The translations under genes were made by a program, and so were the position numbers. 64,000 nt of DNA from Arenicola marina. Taxonomy: Eukaryota; Annelida; Polychaeta; Arenicolidae. The notes below the pieces were generated by a model that saw only the letters and a program-made list of their open reading frames with translations, had not been told where the DNA came from and did not search any database. The number at the start of each line of letters is the position of its first letter. Position 1 is the first letter of the stretch. Of the stretch, positions 24,065 through 34,302 are shown one piece after another. The DNA is taken from assembly GCA_964019135.1 (NCBI GenBank), contig OZ025255.1, positions 20,995,708 to 21,059,707 on the forward strand. Direction: 5' to 3'.

Positions 24065-24275
24065 ATGGATATCAAGAATTCGGTCCAGGGTGTTCGAATT
24101 CTTGATATCAAGAATTGAATTGTTGATATCAAGAATTGAATTGTTGATATCAAGAATTGAATTGTTGATTTCTTGATATCAAGAATTGAATTGTTGATAT
24201 CAAGAAATAAATTGTTGATATCAAAAATTGAATTGTTGATATCAAGAATTGATTTCTTGATTTCAAGAATTAGAG
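24065..24275. repeat. GATATC palindrome array, right arm
   Basis: Units of TTGATATCAAGAATTGAATTG, mirror image of the left array. It ends in the terminal block shared with 22314. Confidence 0.9.
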
Positions 24276-24300
24276 AATAAAAGATAGGATGGCCCGCCAT

Positions 24301-25060
24301 AAGGCTAGCTGGGCGACCACTTATACTGAAGTTTTATATTGCCTTCGCACACAGAGGCGTGCTCGTTTGCGGGCTGGGTGGGTGAAGGAGGGGGTTGTAC
24401 AGAGTAGGGGAGGGAGACACCGTAACGTGGTCGGCGATCCGATGGGGCCATCAACACGCCGCAAAGACGCCATTTTGAGTCACCGCAGTTGACTGAGCTG
24501 GTTGATTCCGAATTAAACTTGCAAGCACAGGTCCGCGTTACTAATTAAGAGGTGAGTGTTTCCGTTGGGTTCGGTTTGTTGAAGGGTAGTCATGTAATGC
24601 ACGATGAAACTTAGCTAAATTTCGTATTTGCTCGTTGGATGAAAAGCGTTTATTTCTCACATATGCTATTTGCTATGGCTTTACCCCAGCTTAATGTTGT
24701 GTAGTTTATGGAACTACATCTGCTTATGAGTTAAAAAATACATTAATCCGTGAATGGCAATGTAGGTGAATAAGAAATATAGCCACTGCGTGACCAGAAC
24801 AAGTATTTTTCTTATGTAAATATATGGTGAGTCAGCATTGGCAAGCCCACACTTTGATTTGTTTAATTATGGGTTATATTTGGAATGCTATTGTAGGGGA
24901 ACCGTAGTGGGGAGGGCGAAGGGGAGACAGCGTGTCTGGTAGCTAAGTAAGGCACCCGCGGGGAGAGGGGTCCAGCGGGAGAGGTCGCCCAGTGCGAGGA
25001 TCGGGGTGGGGTTGAGTGACCGCTGGATGTGGCCAGGGTGGTCGCCGAGCGTGGGATGGG
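24301..25060. other. Spacer, possibly a host 5' exon region
   Basis: A GC-richer stretch around 24400-24560 with a CGCCATTTTGAG motif, and a splice-donor-like AAGAG|GTGAGTG at about 24548-24559. No protein is evident, so this is only a hint of a first exon. Confidence 0.25.
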
Positions 25061-25061
25061 G

Positions 25062-25170
25062 TAGAGCCGGTGTCACGGTCTGAAATTGTTACCGTGCTGA
25101 AATTACCGAGGCACCTTCTGCGCATGCGCAACTTCGGGCTGGTAAATTCAGAACGTTGCGGTCACAGTCT
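25062..25170 (+). repeat. Dispersed repeat shared with 49505-49575
   Basis: GCCGGTGTCACGGTCTGA, then TTACCGTGCTG and GCATGCGCA, is repeated in inverse orientation at about 49505-49575. The sequence is non-coding and leads directly into the 105-bp array, whose units use the same TACCGTGC and TCTCAGACCG words. Confidence 0.7.
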
Positions 25171-25176
25171 GAAATT

Positions 25177-25735
25177 GTACCGTGCCGAAATTGTTTTAAT
25201 GCTTTTAACCGTAGTATGGCCGCCCATTGGGACAATTTCAGACTGGGGTAATCTCAGACCGCTACCAGCCGTGCTGGAATTGTACCGTGCCGAAATTGTT
25301 TTAATTCTTTTAACCGTAGTATGGCAGCCCATTGGGACAATTTCAGACTGGGGTAATCTCAGACCGCTACCAGCCGTGCTGGAATTGTACCGTGCCGAAA
25401 TTGTTTTAATGCTTTTAGCCGTAGTATGGCCGCCCATTGGGACAATTTCAGACTGGGGTAATCTCAGACCGCTACCAGCCGTGCTGGAATTGTACCGTGC
25501 CGAAATTGTTTTAATGCTTTTAACCGTAGTATGGCCGCCCATTGGGACAATTTCAGACTGGGGTAATCTCAGACCGCTACCAGCCGTGCTGGAATTGTAC
25601 CGTGCCGAAATTGTTTTAATGCTTTTAACCGTAGTATGGCCGCCCATTGGGACAATTTCAGACTGGGTAATCTCAGACCGCTACCAGCCGTGCTGGAATT
25701 GTACCGTGCCGAAATTGTTTTAATGCTTTTAACAA
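25177..25735 (+). repeat. 105-bp tandem array, about 5.3 copies
   Basis: GTACCGTGCCGAAATTGTTT recurs at 25177, 25282, 25387, 25492, 25597 and 25701. Copies are almost identical. The 105-base period (35 codons) keeps frames open on both strands, which explains two long but meaningless open frames. Confidence 0.95.
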
Positions 25736-25949
25736 GGCAATTGGGCAAGACGCGCATAAAGAAGAATATCAACAGACTGCATGGTGCACTCTGGGAGTAG
25801 GCAGTTTTGTAAATAAACGATAAATCAAAGCAGCGTGTCAATCTTCTTCATTTCTTCAACAGCCCCACAACTTGGATGTTTGCAATGGCCAAGGCATGTG
25901 CATGTCCTGTTCTCATCTATAGCTTCAGCGCTAATTTCACACGTTCTTT
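25736..25949. other. Spacer between array and SINE
   Basis: Unique sequence; nothing recognised. Confidence 0.4.
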
Positions 25950-25961
25950 CCAAACACAGTA

Positions 25962-26212
25962 GGGGGCGGCGCGACAGCTCAGTGGGCTAGAGCACTCGCA
26001 ATGAGAGCTCTGGTCACTTGAGAGCCTAATGGCACGTGGGTTGGTGGTTCGAGCCCTGCTGTGGCCATGTCTATGTGGTCGCAGGATAAAGATCCCATGT
26101 CTTTCTACGTAAAGAGTAGGGGGTTACCCCTGGGGACATGGCTCCACTCTCCCTTCCTTCTCCCATTGACACTATGTGACCAAAAAAGGGTTAAAGCGTC
26201 CTGAATAACCAG
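25962..26212 (+). mobile_element. tRNA-derived SINE, full length, with perfect target duplication
   Basis: The head is tRNA-like, with A-box CAGCTCAGTGGGCTAGAGC and B-box GGTTCGAGCCC about 70 bases later, giving an internal RNA polymerase III promoter. The body contains GTCGCAGGATAAAGATCCC and ACATGGCTCCACTCTCCC, and the tail is AATAACCAGCC. It is flanked by a perfect 12-bp duplication CCAAACACAGTA (25950-25961 and 26213-26224), proof of retroposition. Related copies are at 17690 and 21604. SINEs depend on a partner LINE for mobilisation; which one is not clear here. Confidence 0.9.
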
Positions 26213-26224
26213 CCAAACACAGTA

Positions 26225-27000
26225 ATTGACTTCAGCGGGTTCAATCAGCGCAAAATACGATGCGCGATGCATAATGTTTACTGATGCTTAACCCCACAAC
26301 ATTTCATTACAAAGGCACTGTTTTTTTTCCATATTGTACCAACCGTATGGAGCTGACTTAAATCTCAGTACGAACACACATGTGACCACTGTGAATCCAC
26401 ATATCCAAGTATATGCTGTAAGAAAAAAAATTGTATGCAGCTATTTTTCAATATCAAACATGCTCAGCATACATAGCTTGTTTCTTTTTGTGTGGGACCA
26501 CTGGGTAGTTTGTCTCTGTACACATAGCAATAAAAGTCTTAACCCAAGAAAGGTTGTGAGCCTCCAAACACGAAAGAAAAGCATAAACATGGTGGCCTAT
26601 GAGGCTTACATTTTTGTGAAAGTGTGCCCTATAGATTTTCCGGTATGAGCATTATAAGGAATGCTCAAATGTATCATCATGGCAAGTTGCAAGAATAATG
26701 TCACATTCACATCAAGTAATGAGTCTACAGGAAACAAATGAAAGAGACATGGAAATGAATCGCAGATAGTAATACTACATCATAGTTATTTATAAATATA
26801 AAACAAGCTCAGCATATAGCATGTTTTTCTTTTGTGTGGGACCACTGGGTAATTTGTCCCTCCACACATTGAAATAAAACTCTTAACCCAGGGAAGGTTG
26901 TGAGCCTCCAAACACAAAAGAAAAACATAAACATGGTGTCCTATGAGGCTTACTTCATACAGTTCTTTTTCAACATGGCTATTTGTATTGGTCTGTATAA
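26225..27000. repeat. Region with a direct duplication of about 150-165 bp
   Basis: 26450-26612 and 26805-26955 are close copies sharing GTGTGGGACCACTGGGTA, AAGGTTGTGAGCCTCCAAAC and CATAAACATGGTG. They lie about 350 bp apart. No coding function is visible. Confidence 0.75.
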
Positions 27001-27528
27001 ATAAATTGTACCCACCGGCTGGGTGGGCAGTTTTTTAGGCAGGCGAACACTCAGCTGCATTTCAACCCACAACAAAAAAGGGCAATGTCAATCTAAGAAG
27101 TTCATAGTTTTCAACAAGAACTACTGCTGTGTAGTTACATGCCTTATTTATATATAATGTAAAGGGGGACTGTGTAAAAAAGGTAGTGCTATTATTCATA
27201 TTTCATGCACAAATATCTTAACATATCTGGTGTGTCGCCCAACTCTACAACAATATTTGTGACCTGGCCATCTTTGATACCGCTTTACATCTTCCCTGAT
27301 ATCACTGATTTCTTTTAACTTCATCCTTCTGCAGCAATATTTTAGGCAGGCACAGGTAACAAATACAATAAAACTTGAACTGGCAAAGACACAGGTATAA
27401 TTAGACATTGGTAACCTTAAATCTATGTGGAGTGGGGGGGCGATATGAATTATCTGCTATATTATTTATATATCATTTGTGAGCGAAAATAGGGATGCGA
27501 TCAAAAACTATACAATAAGCGGGCTTGC
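27001..27528. other. Spacer with partial dispersed repeat copy C
   Basis: About 27005-27080 resembles the GGGTGGGCAG-type block of the repeats at 10.1 and 16.7 kb. Otherwise there is no recognised feature. Confidence 0.35.
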
Positions 27529-27916
27529 GGGGTTTTTTTTTTATTATTATTTTATTTTCCATTGGTTCATCTCATACAGAATGGGTGGGTACAAGGTAAA
27601 TCAACAAACTTAAGAGTAGAAGCAGTAAAAAACAGGTGTCGAACATTTTACATATATTATATAGTATGAGCTTGTAAACACAATCTAACCCAAACTACAC
27701 AACTGTATGAATTTCTTCAACTTGTAATTGGCTATATCGGAAGTATTGCTGTCCCTTCTTCCAGAGCAACGTGCTTTCTATAGCGAGAAACATATTGGAA
27801 TATGGAGGGGAAAATACAGTTACATTTACAAAAATATAAATATTCCTTTGCTTTTAGCAGAGCTAAGTCAATAATGCGGTCTTCACCTCTGAACAATACT
27901 AATTTTACGTTACAAG

Positions 27917-28198
27917 TCAGACGTTTTTGAAACTGTTATCTATCCAGTCTAATACAAGTTCCCAGAAACCTTTAACCACTTCACATTCAAAATATATATG
28001 TAATACTGTGTCGATTTCTTCACAACAAAGGACACATAAATCGTTATCTCGTAATCCCCATGCGTATAATTTTTCATTCGTTGCCAAAATACGATGTAAA
28101 AGTCTATATTGGAACTCTTGAAGTTTCAAATATCTGGTAGTACGGTACAACCTTGAAAAAGGACAATAAAATTCTTCTTCTGTTAAATTACCCTTCAA
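27917..28198 (-). pseudogene. ORF2 C-terminal zinc region of L1/Tx1-like element, part 2
   Basis: Contains LQEFQYRLLHRILATNEKLY followed by WGLRDNDLCVLC and HIYFECEVVKGFW, the CxxC...H...C signature near the end of L1-clade ORF2 proteins. It follows part 1 after the insertion at about 28231-28465. Confidence 0.75.
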
Positions 28199-28230
28199 AT
28201 CAGCTTTCCATCCTTTGAAAGGTGTATTTG

Positions 28231-28465
28231 GTTGCTCGCGTTAGCATTCGCCAATAGCCATTTGGCGAGAAAATTCGGGATTTGGCATTTGGCAAGAACT
28301 TCCTGGACACTCGCCAAAATGGCGAATATAAAATTTCAACTACGAACACATTTTTATTCATGTTTTTTTTCAACAAATGGAAATTTGGCTAATTTTGGCT
28401 AATGTTTTTCCACGGAATTAGCCAAATTGGCTAATGAAAGAAATATCCTAGCGCGAGCCCAGTTT
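28231..28465. mobile_element. Small inverted-repeat insertion inside the LINE remnant
   Basis: The ends GCTCGCGTTAG (left) and CTAGCGCGAGC (right) are inverted with one mismatch. The interior is full of TTGGCGA/TTGGCTAA words in both orientations. It interrupts an otherwise continuous LINE protein. I found no clear target duplication. Confidence 0.5.
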
Positions 28466-29385
28466 GCGTTATCTAAATATAGAGCGAATAGTGATGGTTC
28501 TTCGTTTGTTTTCAGAACGGCTTTCCATCTAGGTGGTAAACTTGCTATGATGCCATAATAATGCAGCTCATTCAGTTTTAAGTTAAATTTGTTACAGAGA
28601 GATTGATGAGTCATAAGCCTACCCTCCGTGGTGAACAGATCTTTAACATATACAATTCCTGTTGTAATCCACGATTCGTAACATAATACTTGTTTGCCAG
28701 CTTTTATATGAGAATTGAACCAAATTATTTCTTCTCCCGGATTTTGAATCTCGGTGTGCTCGCGGAAATGAAATTGACACCATGCTAACATAACTTGTCT
28801 CACAAAAACCAACTTAATTGATCTATAAAATGGTAGGGAAATTAAATCTTTTTCCGATAAATTACACTGCCAAGAAGTAACACCTAATGCACCAAAATAA
28901 TGGTGAACAAATACACCACAAGAGTCTATATCAATAAAACGCTTCACCCATGTTGTCTTTAAAGCTTTGTCCTTCGTCTCGATGTTTGGTAAGTTAGCGC
29001 CACCGACATTCTTACTATTATATAATACATTTCGCGTTATTTTATCTGGCTTTCCCTCCCATATATACTTAAATAGTTCTAATTGGATCTTAGTGACAAT
29101 TGATCATTCTGGCCTGGGTAATATGGACATGAGGTACACCAGCTGTGACACCGCGAACGTTTTTACAATAATCACTTTTCCAAACAGTGTTAACCTTCGA
29201 CCTCTGCACATTTTTAAAATAGAAGCAATTTTCTTATAAATACATTCATAATTTTCTCGTATAGTGCGGTTTATATCAGTATATACCTTGACACCGAGGG
29301 CTTGCGGGCTTGCCTGGGGGCACTTGCACCAACCCTGTAATATGATAGACCTCAGGGCCATAGAGTACCAATCTCGGCCTGCCAT
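28399..29385 (-). pseudogene. ORF2 C-terminal region of L1/Tx1-like element, part 1
   Basis: Peptides typical of the region after the RT palm: LTLFGKVIIVKTFAVSQLVY, then GGANLPNIETKDKALK and WVKRFI, and continuing to PSLFALYLDNANW. The frame is interrupted once near 29100. The last 40 or so codons before 28399 belong to an inserted sequence rather than to the element. Confidence 0.7.
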
Positions 29386-29390
29386 CTGAG

Positions 29391-30210
29391 AGGAGGGATT
29401 GTTGATAAAGATTTACGGATTTCACAAAAATATGATGAAGACGCCACATATTCATGTCCAGGATACATTTATGAAGAGCTAGGCGTAAAGATTGAAGGCC
29501 TCAAGTGCTACTCGCGAATTCATGAGCCCATAAAACATCTACCGAAACAAACCTTCTAGAATGTTTTTGAAATGGTGGTAAGTGGCAGAAGAGAATCTTT
29601 GTGCCTAACTCTTCATAAATGTAGACATTAATAAGTGACACTGACAGATATGTGGTGTTTTCATCACATTTTTATGAAATTCAGAAATCTGTCACAACCC
29701 CCTGCTCTCAGACGGCGGGCCGTACTCTGGAATCCATGGCCCTCTGGTGTGCCCTGCGGCCAGGGGCCATGTGACAGGACTACTGATACCTGTAGTTTTA
29801 ATATACTGATAACAGTGATATAGACTAGCGGACAGAAACCCACTTAGCTCACTTATCGCGCATATGATATATTCAGACTCATATATTATCGCCCAACATC
29901 AATAGACAGATATATGATTAACTGCTTATGGGCCCTCATATACGGATATACCCTGCACATACCTTTCAAATAACAAACTAAGATCTGACATTTGTCTCAC
30001 ATAAGGTAATTCATTGTTTCATATATGTCTTTCACCCCACCAACTTATTTGGTCACACTGAGCGAGTATTGAATATTTAGCTTCCGCCATCTTGGAAGAT
30101 AGCTCTACCACTGTCCATCGACTCTTTTGCGAGACCCCTTCCACCTACCTGGGCGGAAACGCTGTAGATCTAGAGGGCATCTCGAAATAGAAGAGGCAAA
30201 ACAATCCATA
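29391..30210. other. Spacer before the BEL/Pao element
   Basis: Unique AT-rich sequence with no recognised gene. It ends in the target-site copy TGTAC at 30211-30215. Confidence 0.4.
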
Positions 30211-30215
30211 TGTAC

Positions 30216-30685
30216 TGTAAAAGTTATAAATTAAGGTCGCAGTTGATTTACTAGAGTGCGACCTACATAACGGAAGTGAGAAGAGAACCGCTTGTTTCAA
30301 TTCGGTGAAGTGTTGATAAGCCGGCAGTTTTTGGAAGGTTGTATCTATTTGGACATGATTGCGGGATCGAAGGTATATTAATTAGTCTTTGGTTTGAATC
30401 TTGGTAACATTTAGTAACGATATATACTTATTTATTTTTGTATAATTAGATTATTTGTTCTGCATAGTCATCTTGTTATTTGTTGACATTTTGCTGTGTC
30501 AAACTGCATCAAATTGCTAATGTCATTTCAGCTAACAGTTGGACGTTGGCTTACATGATAAGTTATATCCTAATGTGTCTATATTTGCACTTTTATTGTT
30601 GCAGTTTCACGTTAAATAAACCAAAAGAACTGTGACTCAAAGAAGAATTGTGGTACACTAATTCGAACAACCGACTTATAGCACA
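30216..30685 (+). repeat. 5' LTR of the BEL/Pao element
   Basis: 470 bp, TG...CA termini. It drives transcription of the element and contains an AATAAA at about 30614-30619, a candidate polyadenylation signal. The first 215 bp match 37683-37899 and the rest match about 49124-49372. Confidence 0.93.
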
Positions 30686-31527
30686 GTGAAACTTCGCCTG
30701 ATCGGTTATGAAGACAGAAGATTAACATCCAAGTTAACTGCAGCCAGGTTTAATATGACATTTATCAAGGAGAATTTGCAACAGAAAACAGAAGTTGAGG
30801 AAACAGGAGCTGATACAGAACTGGACAAATATTGAAACAAGCCTTCATCATCTGAGATGATCCTTCCCGACATCAATGTATTCACCACCTGAACTACAGG
30901 GAGAATTCAGCCAGTCCATCAGCATGATGAACTTAGAGGATATGACACAATCATTTGAACTTGCTTGGACCTTTTTATATCTTTGCTAGTACTTAAATTA
31001 CTAGTTGAACTTCATCGAATGAATTTAAACTGACGTCATTTAGACTAATCTTTAAGATTTCAAGACTTATTCACATAGCTGAGTGTCTGATCATTGGTCA
31101 ATACATTAATTGGCAAGTTGATATCATCTAACAGAACACACTTAGTGTAATAGTGTTACCTGTTGCTACATATTAAGGTATCTTGATATAAATTGTAAAT
31201 ATGTTTTGATGGATTCTTATCGTGAAATGTTCATGACAGTTGGAGTAAGTGACTAATTAAAGGTCACTTTAAGGTTACAGTCTACAATTTTAAGGTCACA
31301 AACATGTGATAGCATAAGTTAATACAGGAATATTAGTATATATTCTGATAAAATATTAATTGAAATATAATATTAATATAAATATGTTATAACTGTCAAG
31401 GTGTGATTAATGAGATATAACTAGAGACTGGTTGGTGTAGACTTGGTTATAAGTAACCAATTGTCCGAGGTTGTCAGAGGTGTATATATACACATAAGTA
31501 TTTTTACTCAGATGAGCACTTGTAAAT
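30686..31527 (+). other. 5' leader of the BEL/Pao element
   Basis: An untranslated leader of about 840 bp, AT-rich. I cannot name the primer-binding tRNA: the bases right after the LTR (GTGAAACTTCGCC) do not show the usual TGG start. Confidence 0.6.
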
Positions 31528-34302
31528 ATGTCTGACGCAAAGGCGAAGGAAGAGCCATGTGATACTATTGAGCATGGTGGAGATGATGAGGTTTTTGAAG
31601 AGTCTGTAACTGATCATGAGGTTCCTATCAAAGAAATGACAGAAACGCAACCTGATGTACATGCCATAGAATTGTCAGAAAAGTTGCCTGATGTCCGTCC
31701 TAAGATATTCACTGAAAGGGGTTTAGCATGGCAAATTGAAACAAGCAAACAAAGATTCAAGACTGCTATATCTCGCTGGAGAAAGTGCTCAAATGAGATA
31801 CAAAGATTGCTGACTGACTCTGACAATGTGGTTGAGTTGAAATTACACCGAAATGCCTTACAACAGGCTATGGACAGTATTATTGAACAATACAATTGGC
31901 TATCTTCTTTGTCTAGTGATCAAGGTGATAGGTTCTACGATACTTATGACCGCATAGAAAGGGAACATCATCAACTCACCAAGGATCTAGCAGAGACCAT
32001 AATTCATTTAAGATCTGAAAGTGATACTATGTCAAGATACTCAGACAAGTCACATAGGAGCAAACAAAGTCGAAAGTCCAATCAGTCTCAAAGTTCGAAT
32101 ATTTCAAGGAAGTTGGAAGCTGCAACGGAAGCAGCAGCCTTGGAAGCAAAGTTACGATATGCAGACATGGAAGCAAAAGGAAAAGCTGAAATAGAGCATA
32201 AGAAAGCGGAATATGAAAGGCTTCAAACGATGAAGGAATTGGATATGGCTAAAGCAAAATTGGATGCAATTGAAAGAATTGAAAGAAATGATTCACTCAA
32301 CTCTTCCAGAGACCCTCAACCTCCTATCAGTAGATCCAGAAACGTTGAGTATACACAAGAATATGTGAACGCTTTGGAAGTAGCTAGTATCATCCCTGAG
32401 ACTAGATTGAATTTAGATGAAGTGAAACAACAGGTGTTGAATGAACAAGTGCAGAGCAGTGGGGATACAGATGTTTTAAATCGACTTGCTAAATTGTTGT
32501 CAAACAAAGGAGATCGCTTGCCCCCAATGGAACCAGAAGTCTTCAGTGGCAGTCTACTTCAATTTCCTATTTGGATCAAGTCATTCGAAGCAATTATCGA
32601 AAAACAAATAGAGGATGCGTCTGAGAGACTTTATTATCTCAGTAAATACACAAGTGGAGAAGCAAAGGAATCAATATACGGTTTCCTCAATCTTGACAAT
32701 ATTCATGCATACACAAGTGCAAAAAACACTTTGAGGAGAAGATATGGGGACAAATACAAAATTGCAGAAGAATACAAGAAGAAGATTGATAACTGGCCAA
32801 CAGTAAGATACGGTGATGGTAATGGACTGCAAAGTTTGTCTGATTTCCTTCATCATTGCGAAGCAGCTATGATGTCGATCAGCTATCTTCGTTGTCTGGA
32901 TGAAGCGGAAACAAATAAGAAACTTGTTCGAAAACTGCCTCGTACCCTTGGCGAACGTTGGAATCGTATCATTGCCAAGTCACTTTACGGCAATGAAGAT
33001 GATCACGGAATAGGGTCTTTTGAAGGATGCTACCCATCATTCGCTGAATTTTGTCGGTTTGTAGCTGATGAAGCTAGAACTGCTTGCTGTCCCGGTAACG
33101 TTAATCTCACTGATACAAAGAAAGATGTTAAAGAGCCTCAAGCATGGATTAGAAACAACAATCAGACTAGAGCTCGGAGCTTCGTTTCACAAACCAGTCA
33201 TCCATCACATGCTGCAGACCCCAGTAATCCAACAAGAGTAGACCACTACGATCAACCGAGATGTATTATGTGTGGAGAGTTACATTCTTTAGGTACTTGT
33301 GAGGAATTTCTCAAGCTGTCAACAACTGACAGGAAGTTGTACGCCCGGAATAACGGTTTGTGCTTTGGCTGTCTCAAAAGAGGACATCTGATTAGAAACT
33401 GCAGGAAGAAATTGCATGGTATATTATTCAAAGATCAGTCTTCACACGAGGAATCTGTAAATGAAGGGCATACTCCTACAAATGAAAATGCCACGTCGTT
33501 CAAGACGAACACTAGTAATATGACGCCTGATGAACAGGACTGTTATCACTCAATGATTGTGCCTGTTGTTTTGCACCACCGTGATCATCCTGAACATCAG
33601 ATAAAGACTTATGCTTTACTCGACAATCAGTCCAGCGCGTGTTTCGTTTCAAGTGACATAATGAAAAGCTTTGACGTATCGTCTGAACCCGTGGATCTGG
33701 AACTCACCACAGTAGCTTCGAAGAGCGTCATCGAAAGTGAGGTGGTTCATGGATTAGTCGTGAGAGGAATAAACAACCAAGAGGAAGTTGCTTTACCAGG
33801 CACGTATACCCGCGAAAGTATACCAACAGAGAGAGGCCTTATTCCAAGACCTGAGACGGTAGGATCATGGCCTCATTTAATTAAGGTTTCACACAAAATT
33901 TCCCCGTTAGATAAAGACTTGGAAGTTGGTTTGTTGATCGGTTTCAACTGTTCAGGTGCTATTATGCCACGTGACGTGATCTGTGCCGAAGACGATGAGC
34001 CATACGCCGTAAGGACGACTCTAGGATGGAGTGTGATTGGTGCTGCCAGACGTCCCAACAAAGGACAGTTTGATACTTCTGCTGGCAAACAAGTACCAAA
34101 TGAAATCAGACGCTGCCATTTTGCATTCAAGACTAATGTGAGAGAAATCAGTTCATCACAAGTTCACCAGATGTTCGATCTAGAATTCCACGAAAGGCTG
34201 AGTTTTGAAAAAAATTCAGTCGAAGATAAATTGTTCTTGCAAAGTTCGCGAAGGAATTTGCCAAAGGGAAGACGGACACTACCAGATACCTCTACCTTTT
34301 AA
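31528..34302 (+). CDS. BEL/Pao Gag and aspartic protease
   Basis: Starts at an ATG after an in-frame stop-rich leader. The N-terminal third is charged and coiled-coil-like (about residues 180-260, rich in A, E, K), as in Pao-type Gag. The middle is the BEL-family capsid-like region (PPMEPEVFSGSLLQFPIWI). A zinc-knuckle zone follows (CIMCGELHSLGTC, then CFGCLKRGHLIRNC). The protease is recognised by YALLDNQSSACFVS: the active-site Asp is kept but the usual DTG/DSG triad reads DNQ. The natural reading crosses into the next frame near 34240; the last 20 or so residues are frame-shifted and not genuine. A +1 shift would be required, either programmed or a mutation. Most BEL elements have a single continuous frame, so I favour mutation. 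Confidence 0.88.
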   Translation: MSDAKAKEEPCDTIEHGGDDEVFEESVTDHEVPIKEMTETQPDVHAIELSEKLPDVRPKIFTERGLAWQIETSKQRFKTAISRWRKCSNEIQRLLTDSDNVVELKLHRNALQQAMDSIIEQYNWLSSLSSDQGDRFYDTYDRIEREHHQLTKDLAETIIHLRSESDTMSRYSDKSHRSKQSRKSNQSQSSNISRKLEAATEAAALEAKLRYADMEAKGKAEIEHKKAEYERLQTMKELDMAKAKLDAIERIERNDSLNSSRDPQPPISRSRNVEYTQEYVNALEVASIIPETRLNLDEVKQQVLNEQVQSSGDTDVLNRLAKLLSNKGDRLPPMEPEVFSGSLLQFPIWIKSFEAIIEKQIEDASERLYYLSKYTSGEAKESIYGFLNLDNIHAYTSAKNTLRRRYGDKYKIAEEYKKKIDNWPTVRYGDGNGLQSLSDFLHHCEAAMMSISYLRCLDEAETNKKLVRKLPRTLGERWNRIIAKSLYGNEDDHGIGSFEGCYPSFAEFCRFVADEARTACCPGNVNLTDTKKDVKEPQAWIRNNNQTRARSFVSQTSHPSHAADPSNPTRVDHYDQPRCIMCGELHSLGTCEEFLKLSTTDRKLYARNNGLCFGCLKRGHLIRNCRKKLHGILFKDQSSHEESVNEGHTPTNENATSFKTNTSNMTPDEQDCYHSMIVPVVLHHRDHPEHQIKTYALLDNQSSACFVSSDIMKSFDVSSEPVDLELTTVASKSVIESEVVHGLVVRGINNQEEVALPGTYTRESIPTERGLIPRPETVGSWPHLIKVSHKISPLDKDLEVGLLIGFNCSGAIMPRDVICAEDDEPYAVRTTLGWSVIGAARRPNKGQFDTSAGKQVPNEIRRCHFAFKTNVREISSSQVHQMFDLEFHERLSFEKNSVEDKLFLQSSRRNLPKGRRTLPDTSTF

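Larger units (their letters stand above)
22314..24300. mobile_element. Foldback-type element with long composite inverted arms
   Basis: The two ends are inverted copies starting ATGGCGGGCCATCCTATCTT. Each arm (about 600 bp, left 22314-22960, right about 23740-24300) contains the same modules in mirror order: the terminal block, an array of GATATC-centred units of about 21 bp, a unique block with GGCGCC and GACCGCTACGG, and a 21-bp minisatellite (CTGCGCGGGTGTAGGTTGAA). The middle, 22961-23739, is apparently unrelated single-copy DNA without a gene. Long arms composed of tandem repeats are characteristic of foldback elements. A TA on each side may be the target site. Confidence 0.82.
27530..29390 (-). 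mobile_element. L1/Tx1-like non-LTR retrotransposon remnant
   Basis: A minus-strand LINE of which only the C-terminal part of ORF2 is left. A poly(A) tail appears as a T-rich run at about 27532-27556. Coding pieces occur in order: 29104-29385 (RRLTLFGKVIIVKTF), a short frame across 28948-29103 with FKYIWEGKPDKI, 28399-28947, and 27917-28198 with the C-terminal zinc motif (CVLCCEEIDTVLHIYFEC). An unrelated insertion separates the last two. The catalytic RT core is missing, so this copy is dead. Confidence 0.78.

Noticed and set aside
25016..25723. Long open frames on both strands (235 and 161 codons)
   Set aside because: Produced by the 105-bp tandem period, a multiple of three; identical peptide repeats, no biological family.
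25970..26045. A tRNA gene
   Set aside because: A and B boxes are present, but the segment continues into a SINE body and is flanked by a retroposition duplication, and the acceptor stem does not pair convincingly.
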